Origin: Geomonas edaphica
GTDB lineage: Bacteria > Desulfobacterota > Desulfuromonadia > Geobacterales > Geobacteraceae
NCBI RefSeq assembly: GCF_004917075.1
Contig: NZ_SSYB01000004.1
Span: forward strand, 1-64,000
Reading direction: 5' to 3'
DNA length: 64,000 bases
Position numbers and translations under genes: made by a program. The notes beneath the pieces were generated by a model that was given only the letters and a program-made list of their open reading frames with translations, searched no databases and was not told the origin of the DNA. Below are positions 7,816 to 16,889 of the stretch, piece after piece (position 1 is the first letter of the stretch; each line of letters starts with the position of its first letter).

Positions 7816-10008
7816 TTAAGAACCTTCGGGTACGCCCCCATCCACCCCGAGCCCCGGGCCTGCGTAGGCAATGGGGAGCGGGGCCTCGGCGGGCCACCGC
7901 CCGAGCGGATTGCCGACCCTCGAAAGGGTTAGGTAACACGAGAGCCGGTCGCCGACATCGAGCCCGAGACCGTTTAGCGGGACGCGCAGTTCGGCGCTGC
8001 GCCCCACCGCGTAGCGGGCAAGAGCACCACAGGGAAGCCAGCGCCCCTCTTCGAGCAGCTGCAGCTCCCCCTCCCCGGCGCCCGGCCGCATCTCGACACG
8101 GTACTCGCGTCCCCTTATCAGGTGCAGCGACAGGGCGTCACCGGGCTGCAGCACCTTTTCCATGGATTGCACGCCGTCGATGCGGAAGTAGAGGAACTCG
8201 AGGTCGTAGCCGTAGAAAAAGGACTGCAGCACGCTCTCGGCGGCGTGCATCGCCCCCCCCTGGCGGGTCAGGTCGTAAAGTCCGGCGCTAAGCCACTCGA
8301 GGCAGTCCCCGGTCGCGGTCGCCAGCGAAGGGGTGATGAGCCGCGACGGGGCACGCACGAAACCAGCCGGACGCTGGCGCTTGATCGGCTCGTGCAGCTC
8401 GCCCGGCACCTCCAGCGAAAGGAGGCGATAGACGCTGATCAGGTGACTTCTGAACAAAAGGTCGAAGCTGCCGGAGTGGGCCGAACTATGGTCGTCGCCG
8501 TACCACCAGAACCAGTCGCTTCCCTGCGCCGCGTAAAGCGCCCGGCAGGCGCGCCGTGCCGTATCGTCCGAGCTTTCGCCGCCGGTCAAAAGGCGCGCCG
8601 CTTCCGCGCTTCCCTTGGTCGCCGCCTCCCTCGCCCTAGCCAGGTACTCCCACCCCTTGTTCTCCTCGGGGTGCCCGATCCAGATGCCGTAGTCGGCGTT
8701 GATCCAGGAGCCGGGATGGATGTGCCCAATGGAGCGACGCTCCGGGACCCGCTCCAGCACCTCGGCGAAGGTGGCGAGTTCCACCCCTGCGGTCTGGGTA
8801 AGGGCCGCATAGAGTCTCGAGAGGAACGGGAGCCCGTTTTCCTGGTAGTGCTCCCAGGCGTTCTCGCCATCGAGGATCACCGGGACCACCCGCGCCTCGG
8901 GGCAGTGCCGGTGCACCTCCCTGACCCGCGCCACGAAATCGGCCGCGGCACGCTCCGGCTCCCAATCCGAGTAGGTGAAACCGATCTGGTCCGAGAGGAC
9001 CTGGTCCCGGAAGAAGAGCGCGATCTCCCGGTCCCCCTCCTGGAAGAGGTAAGGGTGGTAGAGCGCCTCACGTTCACGCCCGAGCCCCCCGGGCAGGGTG
9101 CGGGAGAGGAGCCGCTCGTCGGAAGCGGTCCACGAGAGCCCCCCCTGCGCCATGATCCCCAGCACCTCGTCGCTTAGCGCCCCCTCCGAGGGCCACACCC
9201 CCGCCGGGTCGAAGCCGAAAAGCCTGCGGAAGCTCTCGATGCCGTGCCGCAGCTGGCTCTTCGCGTCTTCGGGACAGCGGAACGGGATGCCCGGGAGGTT
9301 CACCCCCGGCTGCGCGATGCGGGCAACGCGGGAGTCGCACAGAAGGGGGAGGATCGGGTGAAAATAGGGACTCACCGAGAGCTCGGCCTTCCCCTCGTCG
9401 TGCAGCTTGCGGTAAAGCGGGATAATCCTGGCGATGAGGCTGCGCTGGGTATCGAGCAAAAGCGCCTTGTCCGTCGCGTCGAACCCCTCCCCCTTGCGGA
9501 TCAGGTCGCGAAAACAGGGGAAACGGTTGCGGGCCGCCTCACCGGTCCAGGCAAGGTAGAACCATACCTGCAGGTCGAGGAGGTCCCTCTCGGTGAAAAG
9601 GGAGACGCGGGAGGCGACGCTTCCGGGGACGCCCTCTCCCGCCATGCGGTACAGCTCGTGGTAGCGTGGGTAGGGCTCGATCATGCGCCGCCGGTTCGCG
9701 GAGAAGAAGTTCTCCAGGAGGAAGATACGGTCCGCGAGGGTCAGCTCTGCAGGGGCGCGGCGCGCGAGGTCGAGGTACGGATCGACCGCCTCCCCGGAGG
9801 CGTAGTCGAGGATCTGCTCCAGCAGCGAGGGGACCAGGTTGAACACCACCTTCACGCCCGGGGTCGCGTCCACGATGGCCGGCATGTCGTAGTAGTCCTT
9901 CACCGCGTGGAGGTAGGCCCAGGGGAGCAGGTACTCCCCCCGGACCGGCTCCTTGTAGAAGGGCTGGTGCATGTGCCAAAGCAGCGTGAGGTAAAGTGGT
10001 TCGGTCAT
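7816..10008 (-). CDS. Glycoside hydrolase family 57 (alpha-glucan-active)
   Basis: 730 residues. The N-terminus carries the GH57 signature HMHQP at residues 12-16, followed by LPWAYLHAVKDYYDM. The nucleophile region is visible as GVWPSEGALSDEVL (Glu after WPS), and the acid/base region as VILDGENAWEHY (Asp of DGEN). The C-terminal 200 or so residues look like an extra beta domain. GH57 enzymes include alpha-amylase, 4-alpha-glucanotransferase and branching enzymes. No signal peptide is seen, so it is probably cytoplasmic. The position next to glgA suggests maturation or turnover of glycogen. Exact activity is unresolved. Confidence 0.92.
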   Translation of the reverse strand: MTEPLYLTLLWHMHQPFYKEPVRGEYLLPWAYLHAVKDYYDMPAIVDATPGVKVVFNLVPSLLEQILDYASGEAVDPYLDLARRAPAELTLADRIFLLENFFSANRRRMIEPYPRYHELYRMAGEGVPGSVASRVSLFTERDLLDLQVWFYLAWTGEAARNRFPCFRDLIRKGEGFDATDKALLLDTQRSLIARIIPLYRKLHDEGKAELSVSPYFHPILPLLCDSRVARIAQPGVNLPGIPFRCPEDAKSQLRHGIESFRRLFGFDPAGVWPSEGALSDEVLGIMAQGGLSWTASDERLLSRTLPGGLGREREALYHPYLFQEGDREIALFFRDQVLSDQIGFTYSDWEPERAAADFVARVREVHRHCPEARVVPVILDGENAWEHYQENGLPFLSRLYAALTQTAGVELATFAEVLERVPERRSIGHIHPGSWINADYGIWIGHPEENKGWEYLARAREAATKGSAEAARLLTGGESSDDTARRACRALYAAQGSDWFWWYGDDHSSAHSGSFDLLFRSHLISVYRLLSLEVPGELHEPIKRQRPAGFVRAPSRLITPSLATATGDCLEWLSAGLYDLTRQGGAMHAAESVLQSFFYGYDLEFLYFRIDGVQSMEKVLQPGDALSLHLIRGREYRVEMRPGAGEGELQLLEEGRWLPCGALARYAVGRSAELRVPLNGLGLDVGDRLSCYLTLSRVGNPLGRWPAEAPLPIAYAGPGLGVDGGVPEGS

Positions 10009-10045
10009 GCTCTCCCCTTTTGGCGTGAAGTGGCCGCCGGGTCCG

Positions 10046-12556
10046 CTACAGGGCCAGCTCCTTTTTCCAGTGCTCGACCTTCTTCATGTAATCCTCCAGA
10101 AGTCGCTGAGCCGTTCTCGGATCCTTCGCCTCGGCTACCACGTGGATCACCGGCTGGTACTGGTCCGGCAGGACGAGCACCCAGTCCTGACCGAAGGAGA
10201 CCTTGATGCCGTCGAGGAAGGAAGCCTCTTTCTCCAGGCTGTCCTCGCTCATCTTGCGCATGATCCCCCCCTTCTTCTCCCAGACGCAGGGAACCCGCCC
10301 CTGCAAAAAGGAGCTCTTCGGCACCTCCTTCAGCACCCGCGAGATGGGAACTCCCGCGGCGGTGGCAAGCTCGATGGTCTTCGCGATGGTGAACATGCCG
10401 TCGAAGGCCGCCTGGAACCTGGGAAAGGCGAAGCGCCCGGCCATGGACCCGGCCATCACCACCTCGGGGGAGATGGCCGCCTCGATCATGGAGCGGTCCA
10501 TGCTTTTCGTACGGCGCACCGAGCAGCCGTTTTCCTGGGCCAGCTGCTCGATCACCGAAGGCGCCGACACAGGGATGGCGAAGGCGCCCCGGGCACCGCT
10601 TTTCAGCATCAGCGCGGTCATGAGGCTCAAGTACTCCTCGGGCTGGTAGATCCTCCCGGTCTCGTCCACGAGCACCACCTCCTCGGCGGTGGGGTCGAGC
10701 CAGAAGCCCGCCTTTGCCTCGAGGGTGACCACGATCTTCGCGAGCTGCTGCAGGCTGTTCGGCTTCTCGTCCACCGTCTTCGAGCCGCGCTGCTCGTCCA
10801 GGTAGGTGTTGAGCCCGATCACCTCGCAGCCAAGATCGTTCAGGATCTGCGGAAGGATCTGCCCGGCGGCCGAGTGATTGAAGTCGATCACCACCTTGGG
10901 GGTCGCGCTCTTGATGATCTGCTGCTCGAGGCCGCGGAAGAACCCCTCGCGGTAGAAGTCCATCACCTGTGGGAGTTCGGTTATCCCACCCGGCTCCATG
11001 TGGTGTGCGCGCCGGAAGTTCTCCTTGTAGAAGATGCGCTCGATGTTCTTGCCCATGGATGAGGAGAAATCGAGGCCGTCGGCATCGAGAAAGACGATCT
11101 CGGTGGTGGCGGGGTCCTCGAGCGACTGCCGGAAGTGCACCCCGCCTACCTCGCCGAAGGTGCGCAGCTTGTAGCGCAGGATGGGAAGCGACACCATCCT
11201 GATGTCGCGCACGTTGACCCCCGCGGAGAGGATCCCCCCGAGGAAGCTCCTCTTCAGCATGCGGGAGGAGAGGGTCGCATCGCGGCCGACGAGAACGTGG
11301 CTCCCCTTGGGTAGCGAGGTGCCGTAAGCGCAGCCCAGCTTGGCGACGAATTCCGGTGTGAGCTCGATGTTGGTGAGCCCCTTGATCATCTCCCCCTCGA
11401 AGAGCGATTTCTTCCAGCGCTCGCCCCAGATGAGGTTGCCGGTCACGGTGGAGCCCCCCTCGATCACCTTCCGGGGCCAGATCTTCACGTCACGCTTTAT
11501 GTAGCTCTCCTCGCCGATGGAGGTGTCGTCGGCGATCACGCCACCTTCTTCCATGATGGTGGCCGCACCGACGCTTACGTTGTTGCAGACCACGCAGTCG
11601 TTGATCTTGGCCCCCTTCTTGATGTAGACGTTGTCCCAGATCACGGCCCTGGTCAGTTTCACCCCCGCCTCGACGATGCAGTTGCGGCCGATGACGGAAT
11701 CCTTGATCTCTGCGCCACCCTGTACCTGGGAGTTGTCCCCCACGACGACGGTCCCCTCCACTACGGTCCCCTCGCTGAGCCTGACGTCGGAGCCGACCCG
11801 CAGGTCCACCCCCGCCATCTCGCGCCTGGGCTCGTCCACCTTCACCCCGACCTTCCCCTTGAGGATGTCGTGGTGCGCCTCGCGGTAGGAGTCGGTGTTG
11901 CCGATGTCGCGCCAGTACCCTTTCACCGGGAAACCGAACAGGGGGGACTTCTTCTTTAAAAGAAGCGGGAAGAGGTCTTGCGAAAAGTCGAAGTTCTCCC
12001 CCTCGGGGATGAACTTGAAGATCTCCGGCTCGAGCACGTAGATCCCGGTGTTGATGGTGTCCGAGATCACCTCGCCCCACCCCGGCTTCTCGAGGAACTG
12101 GGTGATGCGCTTGTCCTTGTCCGTGATCACCACGCCGAACTGCAGCGGGTCCTTCACCGAGGTGAGGGTGATGGTGGCAAGCGCCTTGCTGCTCTCGTGG
12201 AAGTCGATCACCTTCTGGAGGTTGAAGTCGGTCAAAAGGTCCCCGCTGATGATGAGGAAGCGCTCGTCCAGGTACTTCTCGGCGCACTTCACCGCACCGG
12301 CCGTCCCCATGTCCTCGAGCGGCGTGACGTAGGTGATGCGAACCCCAAGGTCGGCGCCGTCACGGAAGAAGTTCTTGATGACGCTCGGCTGGTGATAAAG
12401 AAGCATGACCAGGTCGGTCACCCCGTACTTCTTCAAAAGCTCGACGATGTGCAGCATGATCGGGCGGTTCATGAGCGGTACCATCGGTTTGGGGATGTTG
12501 CAGGTGAGCGGCTGCATGCGGGTGCCGAAGCCGCCCGCCATGATGACTGCCTTCAT
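10046..12556 (-). CDS. Nucleotidyltransferase / LbH / phosphohexomutase-like fusion
   Basis: 836 residues from the ATG at 12556, which has GGAGG 8 nt upstream. Residues 1-240 form a sugar-phosphate nucleotidyltransferase (MAGGFGTRMQPLT, PKPMVPL). Residues 250-375 form a left-handed beta-helix hexapeptide region. Residues 390-836 match the phosphomannomutase/phosphoglucomutase layout (VGRDATLSSRMLKRSFLGGI). Such proteins are annotated as bifunctional mannose-1-phosphate guanylyltransferase/phosphoglucomutase. Here the phosphoserine loop reads RQSLEDP, the metal loop LDPTAEE and the sugar loop AGSMAGRF, all unlike the catalytic consensus, so mutase activity is doubtful. Nucleotide specificity (GTP, ATP or UTP) is not readable. 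It heads the alpha-glucan block. Confidence 0.9.
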   Translation of the reverse strand: MKAVIMAGGFGTRMQPLTCNIPKPMVPLMNRPIMLHIVELLKKYGVTDLVMLLYHQPSVIKNFFRDGADLGVRITYVTPLEDMGTAGAVKCAEKYLDERFLIISGDLLTDFNLQKVIDFHESSKALATITLTSVKDPLQFGVVITDKDKRITQFLEKPGWGEVISDTINTGIYVLEPEIFKFIPEGENFDFSQDLFPLLLKKKSPLFGFPVKGYWRDIGNTDSYREAHHDILKGKVGVKVDEPRREMAGVDLRVGSDVRLSEGTVVEGTVVVGDNSQVQGGAEIKDSVIGRNCIVEAGVKLTRAVIWDNVYIKKGAKINDCVVCNNVSVGAATIMEEGGVIADDTSIGEESYIKRDVKIWPRKVIEGGSTVTGNLIWGERWKKSLFEGEMIKGLTNIELTPEFVAKLGCAYGTSLPKGSHVLVGRDATLSSRMLKRSFLGGILSAGVNVRDIRMVSLPILRYKLRTFGEVGGVHFRQSLEDPATTEIVFLDADGLDFSSSMGKNIERIFYKENFRRAHHMEPGGITELPQVMDFYREGFFRGLEQQIIKSATPKVVIDFNHSAAGQILPQILNDLGCEVIGLNTYLDEQRGSKTVDEKPNSLQQLAKIVVTLEAKAGFWLDPTAEEVVLVDETGRIYQPEEYLSLMTALMLKSGARGAFAIPVSAPSVIEQLAQENGCSVRRTKSMDRSMIEAAISPEVVMAGSMAGRFAFPRFQAAFDGMFTIAKTIELATAAGVPISRVLKEVPKSSFLQGRVPCVWEKKGGIMRKMSEDSLEKEASFLDGIKVSFGQDWVLVLPDQYQPVIHVVAEAKDPRTAQRLLEDYMKKVEHWKKELAL

Positions 12557-12726
12557 AGGTAAAGCCTCCAAGGTCAAACTGGGATTAAGTGTTAACGGCA
12601 AGATGAAAACCTACGGGAAACGGATTAACAGCCCGCTGATCTACCACCTGATCTACTCGGGCATTAAGTCTTCGCACTGCGCCACGAACGGAGTTCGTAA
12701 AGGTAATTCGACTCATCACGCTTATT

Positions 12727-13101
12727 CTAGGTGTAGGCCGCCTTCTGCCTCTTGGCGAGGACGCGGGCGATCTCGTCCTTCAGCTCCTGGAGGTCGCTCG
12801 ACTTGACCACGTAGCCGTCGGCGAGCCAGGCCGAAAAGTCGTCCTTGTAGCAGGAAAAGGCGGTGCAAAGGATCACCGGAACGGTGTGACGCTCCTTGAC
12901 GATGCGCTGCAAAAGCTCGATGCCGCTTTCGTTTTTCAGCTTGATGTCTATCACCGCGAGGTCGAAACTCCCCGACTCCAGCTTCTCCACCGCCTCGAGT
13001 GCGCTGCCGGCGGTTACCACGTCGTACCCCTCGTCGCTGAGTTCCGCTGCGTACAGAAGCCTTATGTTCGCCTCGTCATCCACAACCAACAGTTTCGCCA
13101 T
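12727..13101 (-). CDS. Single-domain response regulator (CheY-like receiver)
   Basis: 124 residues, a receiver domain alone with no output domain. The acidic pocket (VVDDEAN), the phospho-acceptor Asp near residue 52 (DLAVIDIKL) and the Thr of ILCTAFS are present. The conserved Lys is in VVKSSDL, where KS replaces the usual KP. It begins one base after the stop of the histidine kinase gene, so the two are coupled and probably form a phosphorelay. It must act through protein-protein contact. The nearby glycogen genes are on the same strand, but a 170-bp gap leaves co-regulation open. Confidence 0.9.
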   Translation of the reverse strand: MAKLLVVDDEANIRLLYAAELSDEGYDVVTAGSALEAVEKLESGSFDLAVIDIKLKNESGIELLQRIVKERHTVPVILCTAFSCYKDDFSAWLADGYVVKSSDLQELKDEIARVLAKRQKAAYT

Positions 13102-13102
13102 G

Positions 13103-14749
13103 TCAGATGGTCTCCTTTTTCGTCAAAAGCCTGATGCTGTATGTGTTTCCGCCGCCGGGGCGGCCAGTTATCGTTAGGGAGTTTCCCTGCCGTTCCAGTA
13201 TCGACTTGCAAAGGGAAAGGCCTACCCCCTCTCCGAGCTCCTGGGTCTGGAAAAACGGGGTGGTGAGTGCCACCTGTGCCGTCTCGCTTAAGGGCTTGCC
13301 GTCGTCGGTCACGCGCAGTAGCACCGCTTCGCCGTCCTTGAGGCTCTCCACGTGAAGCTCCCCCCCAAGTTCCATGGCGGAGAGGGCGGTGGTGGTGATG
13401 GTTTTCAGGCAGTAGCTGATCTGCTTGTAATCGATGCGCACCACGGGGAGGTCGGGAGCGAGTTCCATGCGGCAGGCGACCCCCGCCCCGTTCATCACCC
13501 CCTCCAGTTCACCCATCGCCTTCACTACCAGTTCGTTCAGATCCCAGTAGTCGGTGACCGGGAAGAGCGACTCCGAGTAGTCGAGTACCTCGCTTAGCAC
13601 CTCCTCGAGCTGCCGGGTCTCGCGCACGATCGATTCGAGGTAGCTCCGTTTCTCGTCGTCGGCGCTGCTCCCTTTCAGCAGGGTGCGGGCGAAGCCGCCG
13701 ATCACCATGAGCGGGTTTCTTATCGAATGGGCGATGCTGGAGGTGATCTTGCCGACCAGCGCCATCTTCTCCATCTTCACGATCAGTTCCTGCTGTTCCC
13801 TGAGCTTCAGGTTCGCCGCCTTCTGCTTGGCCACCTCCTCCTGGAGCCGCTCGTACAGCGAGGCGCGCTCGAGGGCGAAGGCAACCGGAAAGGCGAAGGT
13901 CTCCAGCGACTGCATGTCCTGCAGGGTGATCGGCTTGTGGGTGATGCAGTTGTCGGCGATGATCACGCCGATGCGGCGGTTTCTGGAGATGAGCGGCATG
14001 ACCAGGAAGGTGTCGACACCAAGGATGCGGGCAAGGCCCCTGTCGAGGTCGGGGTTGTTCAGGGCATTCTCGACGAGGATCGGCTTTTTGCCGCGCAGGG
14101 CGCGATTGAAGATGTGCCCCTGGTCCGCCAGGGGGACGGTGAGCTGCTGCAGGATGTCGTGGAACTTAACCTTCTCCGAGGAGAGCTTCGTCTTCTGGAA
14201 GTCGCGCGCGAGCTGTCTCAGGGTGAAATTGCTGCGACTTATGTCCTCCCAGGTGCGCCACGCCTCCTCGTAGTCGCGCGGGCCGACCCCCAGATAGCCG
14301 CGGATGTTGCGCCGCTCCTTGTCCGTCATCAGCAGGAAAGCCCGGTTCATCCCGAACCCCTTCCCCGCCGTGATCGCCGTCATGGCGATGGACAGCACCT
14401 CGTCCAGGTCTATGGAGTTCTGCAGTACGAGGCCGACCTCGCGCAGGAACTTTATCTCACGGGTCCTGCTGTTGAGAAAGCTCAGCATGGCCCCCATCTG
14501 GGCCTTCTGCTCCTGGAACTCGGTCAGTATGTAGGGGAGTACATCCGAAAGCGGATAACCTGCGCCCTTCATCCGGGCCAGGTCGTTCTTGAAGCGGGGG
14601 CACTCTACGCATTTTTCTACGATCCTGCGGCGCTGGGAGGAAAGGAGGTCCTCCTCCCCCTCGCCCACATACGGGCAATGATCGGCCTCAATATGGTCCC
14701 TACTCCAACAGCATTCCCAATCCAAGCGCCCTCCAGGGTCCGGCTTCAT
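13103..14749 (-). CDS. GAF-domain sensor histidine kinase with Cys-rich N-terminus
   Basis: 548 residues from an ATG at 14749. Upstream in-frame ATGs at 14806 and 14839 are possible, and no start has a strong ribosome site. Near the N-terminus is a cysteine cluster (DWECCW, DHCPY, KCVECPRF). A GAF-like domain covers about residues 100-295. The dimerisation H-box is SSIAHSIRNPLMVIGG. In the ATPase domain the N-box reads TITTTALSAM, with Thr where Asn binds magnesium, and the G1 box reads TDDGKP instead of DxGxG. The G2 box (GEGVGLSLCKSI) is intact. Activity may be reduced or altered. Confidence 0.87.
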   Translation of the reverse strand: MKPDPGGRLDWECCWSRDHIEADHCPYVGEGEEDLLSSQRRRIVEKCVECPRFKNDLARMKGAGYPLSDVLPYILTEFQEQKAQMGAMLSFLNSRTREIKFLREVGLVLQNSIDLDEVLSIAMTAITAGKGFGMNRAFLLMTDKERRNIRGYLGVGPRDYEEAWRTWEDISRSNFTLRQLARDFQKTKLSSEKVKFHDILQQLTVPLADQGHIFNRALRGKKPILVENALNNPDLDRGLARILGVDTFLVMPLISRNRRIGVIIADNCITHKPITLQDMQSLETFAFPVAFALERASLYERLQEEVAKQKAANLKLREQQELIVKMEKMALVGKITSSIAHSIRNPLMVIGGFARTLLKGSSADDEKRSYLESIVRETRQLEEVLSEVLDYSESLFPVTDYWDLNELVVKAMGELEGVMNGAGVACRMELAPDLPVVRIDYKQISYCLKTITTTALSAMELGGELHVESLKDGEAVLLRVTDDGKPLSETAQVALTTPFFQTQELGEGVGLSLCKSILERQGNSLTITGRPGGGNTYSIRLLTKKETI

Positions 14750-14880
14750 TTTATGGCAAACGAACGCGGCAAAGTATAGCACCCCGCATAGCCATTTCAA
14801 GTGCATGGTGAACTTTTTCTTAAAATTATTAATTAACAATTTACACGGAAGAACTTACGCCGCCGGGCCGACAGGACGCA

Positions 14881-14914
14881 AAAAAAGGGCCCCGCGGTGG
14901 TAACCGGGGCCCTT
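14881..14914 (-). terminator. Terminator of the Crp/Fnr-family gene
   Basis: GGGCCCCG (14887-14894) pairs with CGGGGCCC (14905-14912) around a 10-nt loop. On the minus strand a run of T (complement of 14880-14886) follows, 30 bp after the stop at 14943. Confidence 0.8.
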
Positions 14915-14942
14915 CGTTGTACGGTTTATCTTTTTAAGGGGG

Positions 14943-15626
14943 TCATTTCCCCGCGATCATCCTCAACTTTTCCATATGCATGATGGTTACCTTGTTGCCG
15001 TCCAGCTCGATCACCCCCTCGTCCTTCATCTTCTTGAAGGTGCGGGAGAGCGTCTCGCTCACCGTGCCGAGGCGGGAAGCAAGCTCCCCCTTGCGCATGT
15101 CGAGCTCCAGGTAGGTCTTCCCCTGATAGCTCGTGCTCTTACGCGCGGCGAGATCGAGCAGGTAGGAGGCCAGGCGCGACGGGGCGTCGGCGAAGGAGAG
15201 CTCCTCGATCTGGCGGGCAAAGCGGCGCAGCAGGAGCGACAGCGATGCGATCAGGTTCATCGCGAAGCGTGGGTTGCGCTCTAAAAGCCCCATGAAGGCT
15301 CCCCTCGGGAAGAAGACGACCTCTCCCCTCTCGACGCCGCGGGCCTCGGCCGGGTATTTCCCATCACCGAAGAAGGCGGCCTCGGCGAAGGTCTCCACCG
15401 GGTGCACCATGTGCAGCACCTTCTCGCGACCGTCCGGCGAGATCTTGCAGAGCTTCAGCGCCCCAGAAGCAAGGAGGTAGAAACCTTCGGCCTTCTCCCC
15501 CTCGGTGAAAAGTGTTTCTCCCTTGGCGAAGGGACGTCTGACGGCGATATCGGCAACTTCGACGAGGTACTCGTCCTCCAGTCCCGAAAAAAGCAGCGCT
15601 TTCCTTATGATGTCCTTGTTTTCCAT
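14943..15626 (-). CDS. Crp/Fnr-family transcriptional regulator
   Basis: 227 residues. A cyclic-nucleotide-binding-type beta barrel occupies about residues 10-120 (GETLFTEGEKAEGFYLLASG). A dimerisation helix follows, then a winged helix with the recognition motif RKGELASRLGTVSETLSRTF at about 170-190. The four-Cys Fe-S signature of Fnr is absent, so the signal is not oxygen sensed by a cluster of that type. Ligand unknown. It stands alone with its own terminator and is divergent from lptF. Confidence 0.9.
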   Translation of the reverse strand: MENKDIIRKALLFSGLEDEYLVEVADIAVRRPFAKGETLFTEGEKAEGFYLLASGALKLCKISPDGREKVLHMVHPVETFAEAAFFGDGKYPAEARGVERGEVVFFPRGAFMGLLERNPRFAMNLIASLSLLLRRFARQIEELSFADAPSRLASYLLDLAARKSTSYQGKTYLELDMRKGELASRLGTVSETLSRTFKKMKDEGVIELDGNKVTIMHMEKLRMIAGK

Positions 15627-15725
15627 GTCGTCCTTTTTACAGCAAAAAGAAAAGGTAGGTCAAGAGGTTGTTCACCGCGCTCCTGCCTTTACTTCGCCTG
15701 TCATCTCATGTAAGATCACGAGTTC

Positions 15726-16889
15726 ATGAAAAAGACCCTGTACCGCTACATTTTCAACGAGATACCGCCCCCTTTCCTGGTCGGCATGGTGACCTTCACC
15801 TTCGTGCTGCTCATGGGGCGTTTTCTTAGACTCGCCGAGATGGTGGTTGAGAAGGGGGTCCCTTTCACCGACGTACTGCGCATGGTGAGCTACCTGCTTC
15901 CGTCCTTCTGGCTCTTCACCATCCCGATGGCCCTGCTCCTTTCCATCCTGCTCGCTTTCGGCCGCCTGTCCGGCGACAGCGAGGTGACCGCCATAAAGAG
16001 CTGCGGTATCAGCCTCTATGGTCTGCTCCCCCCGCCGCTGCTCTTTTCCGCCTTCGCGAGCCTGCTCTGCATGTGGGTCACCGTGTACGCCGTCCCCTGG
16101 GGTAACAGCTCCTTTAAGGTGCTCATGCTTGAGATCGCGCAAAGCAGCGCCGGCATATCCATCAAGGAAAAGGTCTTCAACAACGCCTTCCCTGACATGG
16201 TGATCTACGCCGACACCCTCGACGCCAAGGCCCAGAACATGGCAGGCGTGATCGTCCACGACGAGCGGGACCCGAAGGCCCCCACCACCATCTTCGCCGA
16301 AAGCGGCGCGCTCTACTCCGACCCCAAAACCCATTCGATGGAATTCCAGCTCAAAAACGGCTCCATCCACCGTAGCGAGGACAAAGGTGGCTACCGAATG
16401 GTGCAGTTCCAGGAATACGTACTGCGGGTGGCGCTGGCGGACACGGCCCCGAAGGGGCCCAAGAAGGCGAGCGAGATGACCATAGGCGAGCTGCTCCACC
16501 CACCGCATGGCGCAGACAAAAAAGAAGCGCTGGCGCGCCGCCTTGAGCTACACAGCCGACTGGCGCTCCCCTTCTCCTGCATCGTCTTCACCTTCATGGG
16601 GGTGCCGCTCGGAATCCAGAACCGTCGCTCCGGCAAGGCATCCGGCTTCTCGCTCAGCATAGCCGTGATCCTTTGCTACTATGTCGCCCTCTCGGCCTTC
16701 GACACCCTAGGCGAGCATGGCATCCTGCCGCCGTTTCTTTCCGGCTGGGGTCCCAACCTCCTGTTCCTCGCCGCTGGGGTCTACCTGTTCATGAAAACAG
16801 CTGCTGAGGAACCACTTCCGCTTACAGGCCTTTACCCGTACATGAAGGAGTTCGTACGGGCCCGTTTCGGCAAGGGGGGCAAGCGATGA
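15726..16889 (+). CDS. lptF: LPS export ABC permease LptF (YjgP/YjgQ family)
   Basis: 387 residues. Three N-terminal membrane segments (FLVGMVTFTFVLLMGRFLRL is the first), a periplasmic beta-jellyroll domain around residues 130-250, and three C-terminal segments fit LptF. LptF and LptG form the inner-membrane channel that, with LptB ATPase, extracts lipopolysaccharide and passes it to LptA/C. The ATG start gives the usual N-terminus (MKKTLYRYIFNEI). The lptG start overlaps its stop by 4 bp (ATGA), so translation is coupled. lptB is not in this window. Confidence 0.93.
   Translation: MKKTLYRYIFNEIPPPFLVGMVTFTFVLLMGRFLRLAEMVVEKGVPFTDVLRMVSYLLPSFWLFTIPMALLLSILLAFGRLSGDSEVTAIKSCGISLYGLLPPPLLFSAFASLLCMWVTVYAVPWGNSSFKVLMLEIAQSSAGISIKEKVFNNAFPDMVIYADTLDAKAQNMAGVIVHDERDPKAPTTIFAESGALYSDPKTHSMEFQLKNGSIHRSEDKGGYRMVQFQEYVLRVALADTAPKGPKKASEMTIGELLHPPHGADKKEALARRLELHSRLALPFSCIVFTFMGVPLGIQNRRSGKASGFSLSIAVILCYYVALSAFDTLGEHGILPPFLSGWGPNLLFLAAGVYLFMKTAAEEPLPLTGLYPYMKEFVRARFGKGGKR

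Noticed and set aside
15688-15716. Promoter-like TTTACT/TAAGAT ahead of lptF
   Set aside because: It would leave a leader of only 3-4 nt; the match may be by chance.
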